Shown here: in pieces, positions 35,350 to 43,575 of the stretch
How positions within the stretch are numbered: position 1 is the stretch's first letter
How the letters are laid out: each line of letters starts with the position of its first letter
Assembly: GCF_008691045.1 (NCBI RefSeq)
Contig: NZ_VMSO01000019.1
Coordinates: 1 to 48,847 of the forward strand
Origin: Mediterraneibacter catenae
GTDB taxonomy: Bacteria; Bacillota; Clostridia; Lachnospirales; Lachnospiraceae
Direction: 5' to 3'
DNA length: 48,847 bases
Notes under the pieces: generated by a model
Told to the model about the DNA's origin: nothing
What the model saw: the letters and a program-made list of their open reading frames with translations, nothing else
The model's database searches: none
Program-made: the position numbers and the translations under genes

Positions 35350-35436
35350 GAAGCCGAAAACCTCGATTTTTCAAGGAATTTCGGCTTCTCTTCTACGTTC
35401 CCGAGGTGATTCGAACACCCGACCTACCGCTTAGGA
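35350..35436 (-). repeat. Partial tRNA-Arg(CCU) 3' half plus terminator, attachment-site copy B
   Basis: On the minus strand 35436-35397 reads CCT-AA-GCGGT-AGGTC-GGGTG-TTCGAAT-CACCT-CGGGAAC-G, a perfectly spaced tRNA 3' half with anticodon CCT. A clean terminator stem follows (GAAGCCGAAA with TTTCGGCTTC, 35390-35351). The bases before the anticodon (GGCTT) do not pair with GCGGT, so the 5' half has been replaced by other DNA. With copy A it brackets about 3.5 kb. Confidence 0.85.
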
Positions 35437-35806
35437 GAAGCCCCCCAGGCCTCGAGTCACGATGTCCCAATGTCCATAAAATCCTTATTTTTCAACGACT
35501 TCCAGCATTCTAAAGTTCTTCCCAGTGAATGGAAAAAAGTATGGAAAACTGGCTTTATACAGCGTTCATTTTCACCCTAATTTGCAGAAACTCTGAAAAT
35601 CGGGCATAGGTCTGAATCCAGAGGTCTTAGTACCCGGTTCAATACCTGTCATTGATGCGCTGTCTGATATGCTTATTATATCTCGTATTCAAAAATCACT
35701 CAATCATTTGTTACAAAGTAGGTGGTCTCGCCAATTGCGGACCTTGTTGTCTGTTCTTGGAATGCTTTCTTCTTATCATCTTACTTGCCCTCCTGACTTG
35801 AAAAAT
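35437..35806. other. Intergenic island DNA between the attachment site and the integrase terminator
   Basis: About 370 bases with no supported gene. Short decayed frames are present, but nothing can be named. It lies where the left end of an integrase-carrying island should be. Confidence 0.4.
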
Positions 35807-35844
35807 GAGGCTGAGTCACAGCGGTAATCCGGCGGCTCAGCCTC
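35807..35844 (-). terminator. Integrase terminator
   Basis: GAGGCTGAG and CTCAGCCTC form a 9-bp stem with a 20-base loop, followed by ATTTTTC on the minus strand, 19 bases after the integrase stop. Confidence 0.8.
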
Positions 35845-35863
35845 GCATATATCTCTGAACCGA

Positions 35864-37285
35864 TTAAAGATTTTTCGCCAGAGTCTTCAATAATGCAGCA
35901 ATCTCCGGATTGGCAAGAAGCTTCAAAAGCAGTTCCTGATCCGCCTGCTGCTGTGTCTGTTCGGTTACTTCCACATCAACTTCCGTAACCTTAGTTTCTT
36001 CCTTAACTTCTTCGACCGGAGTTTCTTCTTCGGTTTCAGCTCTTGATGCGTAAAACGCATCTTCCAGACGCTGAGCATTAACCCTGCGGTCGTCATCCAG
36101 GATGTGGGAATACTGATCAGTTACCATCTTGGCCTGAGCATGTCCGCTGTCACCCTGAACTGCTTTAATATCGCCGCCGTTCAGTTTCAGCTTATAAGTA
36201 ATAGAAGAGTGCCTGAGTGAATGGAAAACTACATGAGGAAGATCATTATCAACGATCAGCTGATGAAAAGCACGGTTAATAATCTGACCTTCAACAGGGC
36301 GTCCGTTCGTTGTAGCAAATACCAGACCGTAATCGAAATATTCCGGTCCGAAGAGTTCCTTCAGCTCGTCCTGGCTTTCTTTGTGCTTCACCAGCATCTC
36401 AGCCACAGTCTTAGGAAGAAATACCTTTCTAACGGAAGTCTTGGTCTTGGGTGTCTTCAGCACCAGTCGTGTATTGGTAGCCTTGATCACCGGTGGGAAC
36501 TTGAAGATTACATCCTTATCGCTAAGGGCTTCCATAGCCTCGCGATTTGCTCTCTGCAGTTCCTTGTTTACATAGATAAAAGCCTTACCTTCATCAATGC
36601 TTGTCTGGGAAATATCTACACAATCCCAGGTCAGGCCCAGCATCTCGCCCATTCGAAGAGAACAGGAAAATGCCAGATTGATGGCAAGCTTCAGCATGTC
36701 ATCTTCACATGCATCCAGTGCCTTGATCAGTGTTGTAGTATCCCAGATAGCACGCTCTTTCTTTTCTTCCTTTGGAAGAGTCGCATGCTCAACCGGATTT
36801 CTCGGAATCAGCTCCCATTTCACTGCCTGAGAAAATGCTGTGCTGAGCATCTTATGAATCTCACGGATTCTGCTCGGCGTTACATATTCTGTTCTGCAGG
36901 TATGGAACTTGGTTGATACCGATTTTACTTTCAGGAGATCACGATAATACTTATCCATGATTCTTGGCGTAATATCCGCAATCTTCATATCACCGATAAT
37001 CGGGCTGACGTAATTTGCAATCATGCTCTTACGTGCTTCATAGGTTGAGAGTGCCCAGGTATTCACACCATAAATAGCAATATACTCTTCAAGCAACTCA
37101 TCCAGAGTTTTACAGGAAGGGATTACAAATGTTCCCTGATCCTGTTGATACTCAACTTCATTTTTTCGTTTCTTTGCTTCGGCAAGAGTGGGATAGGTTT
37201 CCCATTTCTGTCTCTTAACGCCGTTTTCATCTGTGTAGTTATATACAACAGCATATTTCTTTTTTCGTTTTACTATTGAAGCCAA
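35864..37285 (-). CDS. Tyrosine recombinase / phage-type integrase
   Basis: A 473-residue integrase. The N-terminal part has the Arm-binding AP2-like domain (KYAVVYNYTDENGVKRQKW) and a SAM-like core-binding domain. The catalytic domain shows the first Arg in CSLRMGEMLGL near residue 210, HSLRHSSIT near 355 (H-x-L-R-H), a GH motif near 380 and the nucleophile Tyr in TDQYSHILD near 390. A Glu/Val/Thr-rich tail of about 60 residues follows and is unusual. The gene points toward the tRNA-Arg fragment 430 bases away, as expected for an integrase beside its attachment site. It probably brought in the DNA to its right, including the cluster from 39.5 kb. Confidence 0.95.
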   Translation of the reverse strand: MASIVKRKKKYAVVYNYTDENGVKRQKWETYPTLAEAKKRKNEVEYQQDQGTFVIPSCKTLDELLEEYIAIYGVNTWALSTYEARKSMIANYVSPIIGDMKIADITPRIMDKYYRDLLKVKSVSTKFHTCRTEYVTPSRIREIHKMLSTAFSQAVKWELIPRNPVEHATLPKEEKKERAIWDTTTLIKALDACEDDMLKLAINLAFSCSLRMGEMLGLTWDCVDISQTSIDEGKAFIYVNKELQRANREAMEALSDKDVIFKFPPVIKATNTRLVLKTPKTKTSVRKVFLPKTVAEMLVKHKESQDELKELFGPEYFDYGLVFATTNGRPVEGQIINRAFHQLIVDNDLPHVVFHSLRHSSITYKLKLNGGDIKAVQGDSGHAQAKMVTDQYSHILDDDRRVNAQRLEDAFYASRAETEEETPVEEVKEETKVTEVDVEVTEQTQQQADQELLLKLLANPEIAALLKTLAKNL

Positions 37286-37370
37286 CTGTTTACCTCCTGT
37301 TCATCAGGCGATTATTCGTACCTACAGCGCAGATTACATCTATTGTTTATAGATATACAAATTCTATCTA

Positions 37371-37859
37371 TCATCTTTTTTGTCCTCTCCTCTGATTATT
37401 TTTTCCATTTCCCCTTGTATATTGCTTTTTATTTGGGCCGGATCTATGATACTCATCAATCCAATCTGCTGCAGTCTTACCATCAATATCTACAATCTTC
37501 TCATCCGCTCCTGCATCCTTAAGAATTTTCTTTATATCCCAAGTATATTTGTCTCTGTTATCTGAAAAGTGACCATTCATACATGCTTTCATGAGTGCAG
37601 TAAAACCATTGGCATCTTGCTGATTTATACTAGTTCGCTCATCTTTACATAAAGCGCTTACAAATTTTTTTCTTCCGTCATATGCTGCAATCATTAGCGG
37701 CATATTCCCTTCATTCTTTTGTCGTACTTTTCCTGCATCATATGGGTTTCTACTTCCTACGTTTGGATTCGCTTTACAATCTTCCAGCAGAAATAAAAAA
37801 AGGTCGTAATCATTTGCTTGAATGGCATGAGAGAGGGCCGGAAAATATCTTCGTCCGCA
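37371..37859 (-). pseudogene. Ankyrin-repeat protein, 5' end lost
   Basis: The frame carries about three ankyrin-type repeats (NMPLMIAAYDGRKKFVSAL, NGFTALMKACMNGH, DGKTAADWI) and a basic tail. The sequence upstream of about 37859 on this strand is antisense to the transposase fragment, so the original N-terminus is gone. The gene and the transposase are both cut at the same point, which marks a recombination junction. Confidence 0.7.
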
Positions 37860-39215
37860 ATCACGCTTGAGGAATGTGAGTTTGATTTTAGATACCAATA
37901 TGCGCTGCATACTACCAGTTATGAAAACCAGCCTTTGAGTGACCGTACGTTCAGCAGATTTCGCGAGAGAAACGCCGCATACGAACTGGTTACTGGAAGG
38001 GATCTTATTCACGACTGTATCGTTTCTCTTGCGGAAAACATTCGAAAATATATGGATATTGCTCCGATAATCAAGCGGATGGACAGTATGATGATTGAGT
38101 CCAACATCCGTCAGATGGGGCGTTTGGAACTTTTATATACTTGTCTCGCAAACCTCGTTCGTGAAATAGCACGCAATGGACAAACGGAGCTTTTTGAAGG
38201 ACTGAACGATTATGAAGACCCGAATAACAGAAACCGCATAGTTTACCATGATCAGTCCACACCACAGAATGAAAAAATCCAAAAGGTCATTAACGATGCC
38301 ATTTCCCTGCTGCCTAAATGTAAGGATGAGTATGGTCAGACGGATGATTATCAGCTTTTGCAGAGGGCCATCGATGAACAGACCAAAAATGATGATAAAG
38401 GCAACCGGATTCCAAAGGCCAAGGAAGACGGGATGACTCCTGATATTTTGCAAAATCCATCAGATCCGGATGCAACCTACAGAAGCAAGGCAGGCAAACC
38501 CCACAAAGGCTATTCTGCAAACCTTGTTGAAGCTGTAGATGAAAAAGGATCTGTAATCGTTGACTACCAGTATGACGTTAACACAAGAAGCGATGCTTCA
38601 TTTATCAAAGAATATCTGGAAAACGCTGAAGTTTCAGAAGAAACATCTGCCCTCATTACGGACGGTGCATATGCCAGCGAAGAAACTTCCAGGCTGGCTG
38701 CCGATAAAAACATGGACCTTTTAACTACAGGACTTCTTGGGCGCAAACCCAAAGAGATACTGGGACAGTTTGAGCTTGATGAAACTGGACATAAAATAAC
38801 CAGCTGTCCGGCAGGCAACGTTCCTAAAAGCGGTTCTTATATAAAACAAACGGATTCCATACGAGTATCTTTCTATAAACATCAGTGCGAAGGCTGCCCT
38901 TACCAAAGCAAATGTAATCCTAATGTAAAAGAAAGGACAGCCAGCCTGATTATTCCACTAAAATCAAGAAGACGAATTCTGGAGTCTACAGAACTAATGA
39001 ATGATGAAATCCGAACATTCATAGGACGAATTCGCAATGGAGTGGAAACAGTTCCATCTATACTCAGAAATAAATACACGGTGGACAAAATGCCGGTAAG
39101 AGGAAAGCTGAAGACAAAGCAGTTCTTTGGCTTTAAAGTTGCTGCCCTAAATTTCAGTAAATTAATACGTTTTACTAAAGGCAAGTTAAGATGCAGAAGC
39201 TTTGAGCTGGCGTAA
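37860..39215 (+). pseudogene. IS1182-family transposase, N-terminus missing
   Basis: About 450 residues of a DDE transposase of the IS1182 type survive. They begin at LEECEFDFRYQYALHTTSYE, where intact relatives have some 60-100 residues before. Features include the LSDRTFSRFRER segment, the first catalytic Asp in KRMDSMMIESN, the second in LITDGAYASEE, and the zinc-like cluster CEGCPYQSKC. A start at 37818 would take its first codons from the ankyrin gene. Without the N-terminal DNA-binding part the enzyme is probably inactive. Confidence 0.85.
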
Positions 39216-39299
39216 AGGGATAAATCCCCTTGTTATCATGATGCATCATTGAAAAACATAGTTTTATTCAGTTGTCAAAGAACAAAAGTAACTGTATGC

Positions 39300-39334
39300 G
39301 TGCCAAAAGCCATTGAACAATCGACTTTTGACAC
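39300..39334. repeat. Inverted repeat downstream of the transposase, possible IS end or terminator
   Basis: GTG-C-CAAAAG and CTTTTG-A-CAC are separated by 15 bases. It lies about 85 bases after the transposase stop, where an IS right end or terminator would be. There is no T-run. Confidence 0.45.
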
Positions 39335-39396
39335 CTACATCATAAAATAAAAAATAAAAATAATTATAGGACGTATATTTTGTATAAAAACTATGC

Positions 39397-39473
39397 TATA
39401 ATATACTTCACCGTACTAAAGGGGGAGTAAGATATTAACTCATATGAGGTCAATCTGTTTTCCAGCACTTTGA
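39397..39473 (+). promoter_or_regulatory. Candidate promoter and leader of the radical SAM cluster
   Basis: TATAAT at 39397-39402 is a perfect -10 element, but no good -35 is seen. Downstream comes a strong ribosome-site-like GGGGGAG (39421-39427) that is not followed by a long gene. A nine-codon frame (ATG at 39444, stop at 39471) encodes MRSICFPAL. It may be a leader peptide or chance. The rest of 39216-39560 shows nothing else I can support. Confidence 0.4.
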
Positions 39474-39560
39474 ATACTTACTAACTTCATAAGACTATTA
39501 TCTATCCAACTCCGCATTCCTTTTTGGCATGTAGTTTTTTGATTTATGAGGAAAAATCAG

Positions 39561-40694
39561 ATGAATTTTGAAAGCATAGATACTCAATATGATATTAAGC
39601 GCCCGAATAATACGATTTTAAAATCATCTATTTTAAAATATCGATCCGGCAGACCCAAAATCAAGGATGAGCAAACATACACTTTATATTTATTTCCAGC
39701 CACATCGACTATACAACTTTGGATCCGCACAACTGGTTGCTCTTATTCTCAAAAAGGAAGTTGTTCGATGTGTGACTACTGGATTGGAGAGCATTTAGCA
39801 GCGCCTCATTCAGTTGTATATGATGCGCTCGCTCCTTACAAAGGTATGTATCAAACGCTTATTCTTAATACATGCGGGAGTCCCCTGGATGAAAATGAAC
39901 TCTCTCTTTCAGAGCAAGCTCTAATATGGCAAACGATTAATGCAATGGGTTTTTCTGTAGTAATTATTGAAACGCATGCATACTCTGTAACTCCCGAAAA
40001 ATTATCTGTTTTACAAAAGCATATCAATGCCTATTTAGTAATAGAAATGGGATTGGAAAGTTCTAATTCTGATGTTTTATTTTATTGTTTAAATAAGCCC
40101 GTATCTTTAGAACTAATCCAAAAGAAAATTGAACTTATTCACGATTATGACTTCGGCGCATGTGTGAATATTCTTCTCGGTTCTCCTTTTCTTGCAATAA
40201 AGGATCGTATAGATGACTGCATTAACAGTATACACGATGTGCTTAATGCAGGAACTGATACCTGTGTAATTTTTCCAGTAAACATTAAGGAATATACGTT
40301 GGTCCATCACTTATATATTAACGGATTATACCAACCTGTTATGGGACGAGAACTTGTTGACGTCTTAAGTTCTTTTTCGGAATACGAATTATCCAAAATA
40401 AATATTGCATGGATAAAACCCCATAAGCAGATGAATAGTGCATATGCAAATCCGATTATTGCACCTTACTTCTGCCCTAAGTGTGAACAACCTTTTTTCG
40501 ATTTATTAGATAAATATCTTGCAACGTATGATGGCTCAAAACGATTATCTCTCGTGAAGCAAATGGATATAGTTACTCAATGCTGTAAGTCAACATTACA
40601 ATACTTATTACAAAATGATAAAACTACTCAAGAATATGTATCTTTAGGGTATAGCTTTTTATCTACAGATAATAATCAAAAAGGAAAAGATTAA
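39561..40694 (+). CDS. Radical SAM enzyme, Elp3/RaSEA-like (paralogue 1)
   Basis: A 377-residue radical SAM protein. The iron-sulfur cysteines are Cys60, Cys68 and Cys71 (TTGCSYSQKGSCSMCDYW), a C-x7-C-x2-C spacing. This spacing and the TxGC...GSCxMCxY context point to the Elp3-like group that includes archaeosine synthase RaSEA, not to the usual CxxxCxxC enzymes. SAM-site segments are LILNTCGSPLDENE near residue 105 and VIIETHAYS near 140, then IEMGLESSN near 170. A C-terminal CPKC and a CC pair (PYFCPKCEQP, VTQCCKS) may bind metal. GAGGAAAAA 8 bases before the ATG favours 39561 over 39546. It opens the AT-rich operon, 4 bases before the adenylation gene. Substrate unknown. Confidence 0.82.
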   Translation: MNFESIDTQYDIKRPNNTILKSSILKYRSGRPKIKDEQTYTLYLFPATSTIQLWIRTTGCSYSQKGSCSMCDYWIGEHLAAPHSVVYDALAPYKGMYQTLILNTCGSPLDENELSLSEQALIWQTINAMGFSVVIIETHAYSVTPEKLSVLQKHINAYLVIEMGLESSNSDVLFYCLNKPVSLELIQKKIELIHDYDFGACVNILLGSPFLAIKDRIDDCINSIHDVLNAGTDTCVIFPVNIKEYTLVHHLYINGLYQPVMGRELVDVLSSFSEYELSKINIAWIKPHKQMNSAYANPIIAPYFCPKCEQPFFDLLDKYLATYDGSKRLSLVKQMDIVTQCCKSTLQYLLQNDKTTQEYVSLGYSFLSTDNNQKGKD

Positions 40695-40698
40695 AGAA

Positions 40699-42198
40699 AT
40701 GACAATCACAGAACATTTTTCCAATACATGCCTAAGAATGAATAACAAAATAGCGTTAGTAGATATCAAAAAACAATATACTTTTATTGATATCTATAAT
40801 TACGCAGGAAAGATTTCTGCCTATATTCATAAAAATTATCAGTTATGTGGTGATGGAATCGGAATCTTCATAAATGGCTCTGCTGAAAGTTTGATTCTAA
40901 TATTAGGCATCATCTGTAGTGGCAATTATTACATTCCTATAAATAGTGAAAATCCACAAGAATTAATAAACGAAACCATAGCTTTAACTAATCCCAAGTT
41001 ATTGTTATCGCCCAATAATTGTAAAACAGCTACTTTGATACCTTCAGGTACACCATTAGTTTTTATAAATGAAATACTAAATTGTACTCAAGAATTATTA
41101 TTTAAAAATGTAACTGACGAAAGTCCTTTATATGCAATATTAACATCCGGAAGTACTGGCCACCCAAAAATCATTCTGAAAAATCATTTATCAATGGATG
41201 AGTTTATTATTAATTTCACCCACTGTTTTGATATTGATGAGACAGAGAATATAGGGAATCAAATACCCTTTTACTCAGATGCAGCACAAAAAGAATTATA
41301 TTTATTAATATATACGGGTTGCCGTATTACAATGATTCCACAATATTATTTTGCATTGCCTTATGCGTTAGTAAGTTATATAAATTCGCATAATATAACA
41401 ATTTTACCCTGGGTTCCCTCGGCTTTTGATGTTATTGTCAAGTTTAACATTCTAAAAAAGGATACATTTAATGGTTTAAAATGCACTTTCTGGGTTGGCG
41501 AAAGAATTAAACGCACCTCTATTGAGTATTGGAGAAATCATTTTCCTCATGTTCGACACGTTAATATTTATGGGATGTCGGAATTAGCCGGAATATGTAC
41601 ATATTATAATATGAATACAGAACTTCCTGAAATCATTCCTATTGGAACGCCACTTCCACATTGCACCTTAACCTTTTGGGATGGTGAATCTATATCTAGT
41701 CAAGGCGAATTACTTATATCTAGTTGCTCGCTTGCCACCTCAATTATTACAGAGCGAGGATTACAAACAATAGATACTGTCACCTTATGCTACAATCATC
41801 ATTTTTTAAGATTCTATAAAACAGGCGATTATGGCTATTTAGATCAATCAGGGAATTATGTAATAACTGGTCGAAGAGATAATATGATCAAAATTAATGG
41901 ATACAGAATTGATACTTCTGATATCGAGAGAACGCTTGAACGTAACACACTGGTAGATAATACTTCAATTATTTTTTATGATAATCAATTATTCGCATTT
42001 GTTGCACTCTCAGATGATTTTCCAGAAGCAAGAAAAGCTTTACGCGAATTCGCATCGCAAAATTTACCTCGTTACTCACAACCGCACACTTATTATTTCC
42101 TTTCCTCTATTCCACTTAATAAGAATGGTAAAAAGGACAAGACTAGCTTACTCAATAAATTAGTATTAGGAGAATTTAACCATGGAAACCCTCAATAA
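40699..42198 (+). CDS. Amino-acid adenylation enzyme (stand-alone A domain)
   Basis: A 499-residue ANL enzyme. A3 is ILTSGSTGHPKI near residue 155. The A4 region NQIPFYSDAAQKELY keeps the Asp used for amino-group binding. Others are NIYGMSELAGICTYY near 290, A7 YKTGDYGYLD near 375, A8 GRRDNMIKINGYRIDTSDIE near 390, and the catalytic Lys in PLNKNGKKD near 475. Its motif order and wording follow the enzyme at 27089-28627, so the two are related, though this one is far more AT-rich and its A4-A5 pocket differs, which suggests another substrate. The carrier-protein gene overlaps its end by 17 bases and should encode the acceptor. Confidence 0.9.
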   Translation: MTITEHFSNTCLRMNNKIALVDIKKQYTFIDIYNYAGKISAYIHKNYQLCGDGIGIFINGSAESLILILGIICSGNYYIPINSENPQELINETIALTNPKLLLSPNNCKTATLIPSGTPLVFINEILNCTQELLFKNVTDESPLYAILTSGSTGHPKIILKNHLSMDEFIINFTHCFDIDETENIGNQIPFYSDAAQKELYLLIYTGCRITMIPQYYFALPYALVSYINSHNITILPWVPSAFDVIVKFNILKKDTFNGLKCTFWVGERIKRTSIEYWRNHFPHVRHVNIYGMSELAGICTYYNMNTELPEIIPIGTPLPHCTLTFWDGESISSQGELLISSCSLATSIITERGLQTIDTVTLCYNHHFLRFYKTGDYGYLDQSGNYVITGRRDNMIKINGYRIDTSDIERTLERNTLVDNTSIIFYDNQLFAFVALSDDFPEARKALREFASQNLPRYSQPHTYYFLSSIPLNKNGKKDKTSLLNKLVLGEFNHGNPQ

Positions 42199-42406
42199 CA
42201 TATTGAAATCTGTAAATCCAGATGTTGATTATTATAAAGAAACAAGGCTTATAGAAGACAGAGTGCTCGATTCAGTTCAAATAGTATATTTAATCACTTT
42301 AATTTCCGAAGAATATAGCATTGAAATCTCACCTGAAGATTTATTACCAGAAAATTTTAACTCGATGGATGCAATATATGCATTAATAAAAAGGTATGAA
42401 AAATGA
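42182..42406 (+). CDS. Aminoacyl carrier protein
   Basis: A 74-residue carrier protein with the phosphopantetheine Ser at 31 in VLDSVQIV and the ending LLPENFNSMDAIYALI. It is a clear homologue of the carrier protein at 25518-25745, with the Ser at the same position. AGGAGA precedes the ATG, within the adenylation gene. The decarboxylase gene overlaps its stop by 4 bases (ATGA), so adenylation enzyme, carrier and decarboxylase are translated as a linked trio. Confidence 0.92.
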   Translation: METLNNILKSVNPDVDYYKETRLIEDRVLDSVQIVYLITLISEEYSIEISPEDLLPENFNSMDAIYALIKRYEK

Positions 42407-43563
42407 TTCAAAACATCAATGAATTAGCAAGACTAGAAACCCCATTCTACGTATTCGATATTGATCAGGTACTAGAACACATCGAAAGAATAAAATATGC
42501 TTTCATCAACTGTAGTCTGTGTTTTTGCATAAAAGCTAATCCTTTTCTAGTTCCATATGTAGAAAAATACGTTGATCGCTTTGAAGTATGTAGTCCTGGT
42601 GAATTACAAATCTGCAAACATTATGGTATTTCGCCTAATAAAATTTTCTATACAGGGGTATATAAAAGCCCGCAAGATATATCAGAAGCAATTGCATACG
42701 GAGTCAAACTTTTTTCATGTGAAAGTTTATATCAAATTGATTACTTTTCGAGTTTGACTATTTCACAAAAGAACTCATTGCAGATTTTTCTCAGATATGG
42801 CCCCAAAAACCAATTTGGACTTTCTTATGAGGATTTATTAATGGCTATCGCCAATAGAGAGGTTAATAATCTTAATATTGTCGGTGTACATTATTTTGAG
42901 AAATCTCAAAAAAGAGAATCCACAATTATTGAAAAGGAGCTGAACGAATTATCAAAACTTTGTAGCAATATAGCAAAAGATTATAATTTCTTTTTCAATG
43001 AGCTTGAATATGGAATCGGTTTAGATATTGACTACTTTTCTGATAATCCTCTGGATCAAGCCTATAGATTACTTCAGGAAAGCAGCCAGCCTATTCATAC
43101 TTGCAATTTCAAACATGTAACTATAGAAATGGGACGCTTTATTACAGCTTTATGCGGTTATTATTGTTCAAAAATAGTTGATATAAAACGGAAGAATAAT
43201 ACAAATTATGCGGTTATTGACGGTGGTAGCCATCAGATGCATTACGATGGGCAACTAATGGGGATGAAATTGCCACATGTGGAATTAATCTCAAACCATA
43301 AAAAGAGTAGCAGTAAATGGACAATCTGCGGTAGTTTATGCACTCACAACGACGTTATTGTTCGAAATATTCCTCTCGACGGAGTCACTATCGGTGATAT
43401 CTTATTATTTAAATATATAGGAGCATATTCTGTAACAGAAGGCATGGCTTTATTCTTATCTCGAGATATCCCTGCCATATACATATATCAAAGAAATAGT
43501 GGTATACAGTGCATACGAAAAAAATCTAATACTTATATGCTAAACATTAACAACATTAACTAA
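42403..43563 (+). CDS. PLP-dependent decarboxylase, fold III (BtrK/DAP decarboxylase-like)
   Basis: A 386-residue homologue of the decarboxylase at 25790-27046. The PLP lysine is Lys44 in CFCIKANPF. EVCSPGELQIC follows near residue 65, a Gly-rich site ELEYGIGLDIDYF near 200, VTIEMGRFITALCGYY near 240, IDGGSHQMHYDGQLMG near 270, the catalytic Cys in CGSLCTHND near 310, and YIGAYSVTEGMALFL near 340. It is translationally coupled to the carrier protein, which favours action on a carrier-bound amino acid, as BtrK does in butirosin synthesis. With a free amino acid as substrate it would supply the unit that the A domain loads. Which is right cannot be told from sequence. Confidence 0.88.
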   Translation: MIQNINELARLETPFYVFDIDQVLEHIERIKYAFINCSLCFCIKANPFLVPYVEKYVDRFEVCSPGELQICKHYGISPNKIFYTGVYKSPQDISEAIAYGVKLFSCESLYQIDYFSSLTISQKNSLQIFLRYGPKNQFGLSYEDLLMAIANREVNNLNIVGVHYFEKSQKRESTIIEKELNELSKLCSNIAKDYNFFFNELEYGIGLDIDYFSDNPLDQAYRLLQESSQPIHTCNFKHVTIEMGRFITALCGYYCSKIVDIKRKNNTNYAVIDGGSHQMHYDGQLMGMKLPHVELISNHKKSSSKWTICGSLCTHNDVIVRNIPLDGVTIGDILLFKYIGAYSVTEGMALFLSRDIPAIYIYQRNSGIQCIRKKSNTYMLNINNIN

Positions 43564-43575
43564 TAGAGGTGTGCA

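Noticed and set aside
37818..39215. Complete, active IS1182 transposase
   Set aside because: The first 14 codons belong to the ankyrin gene DNA and the N-terminal domain is missing.
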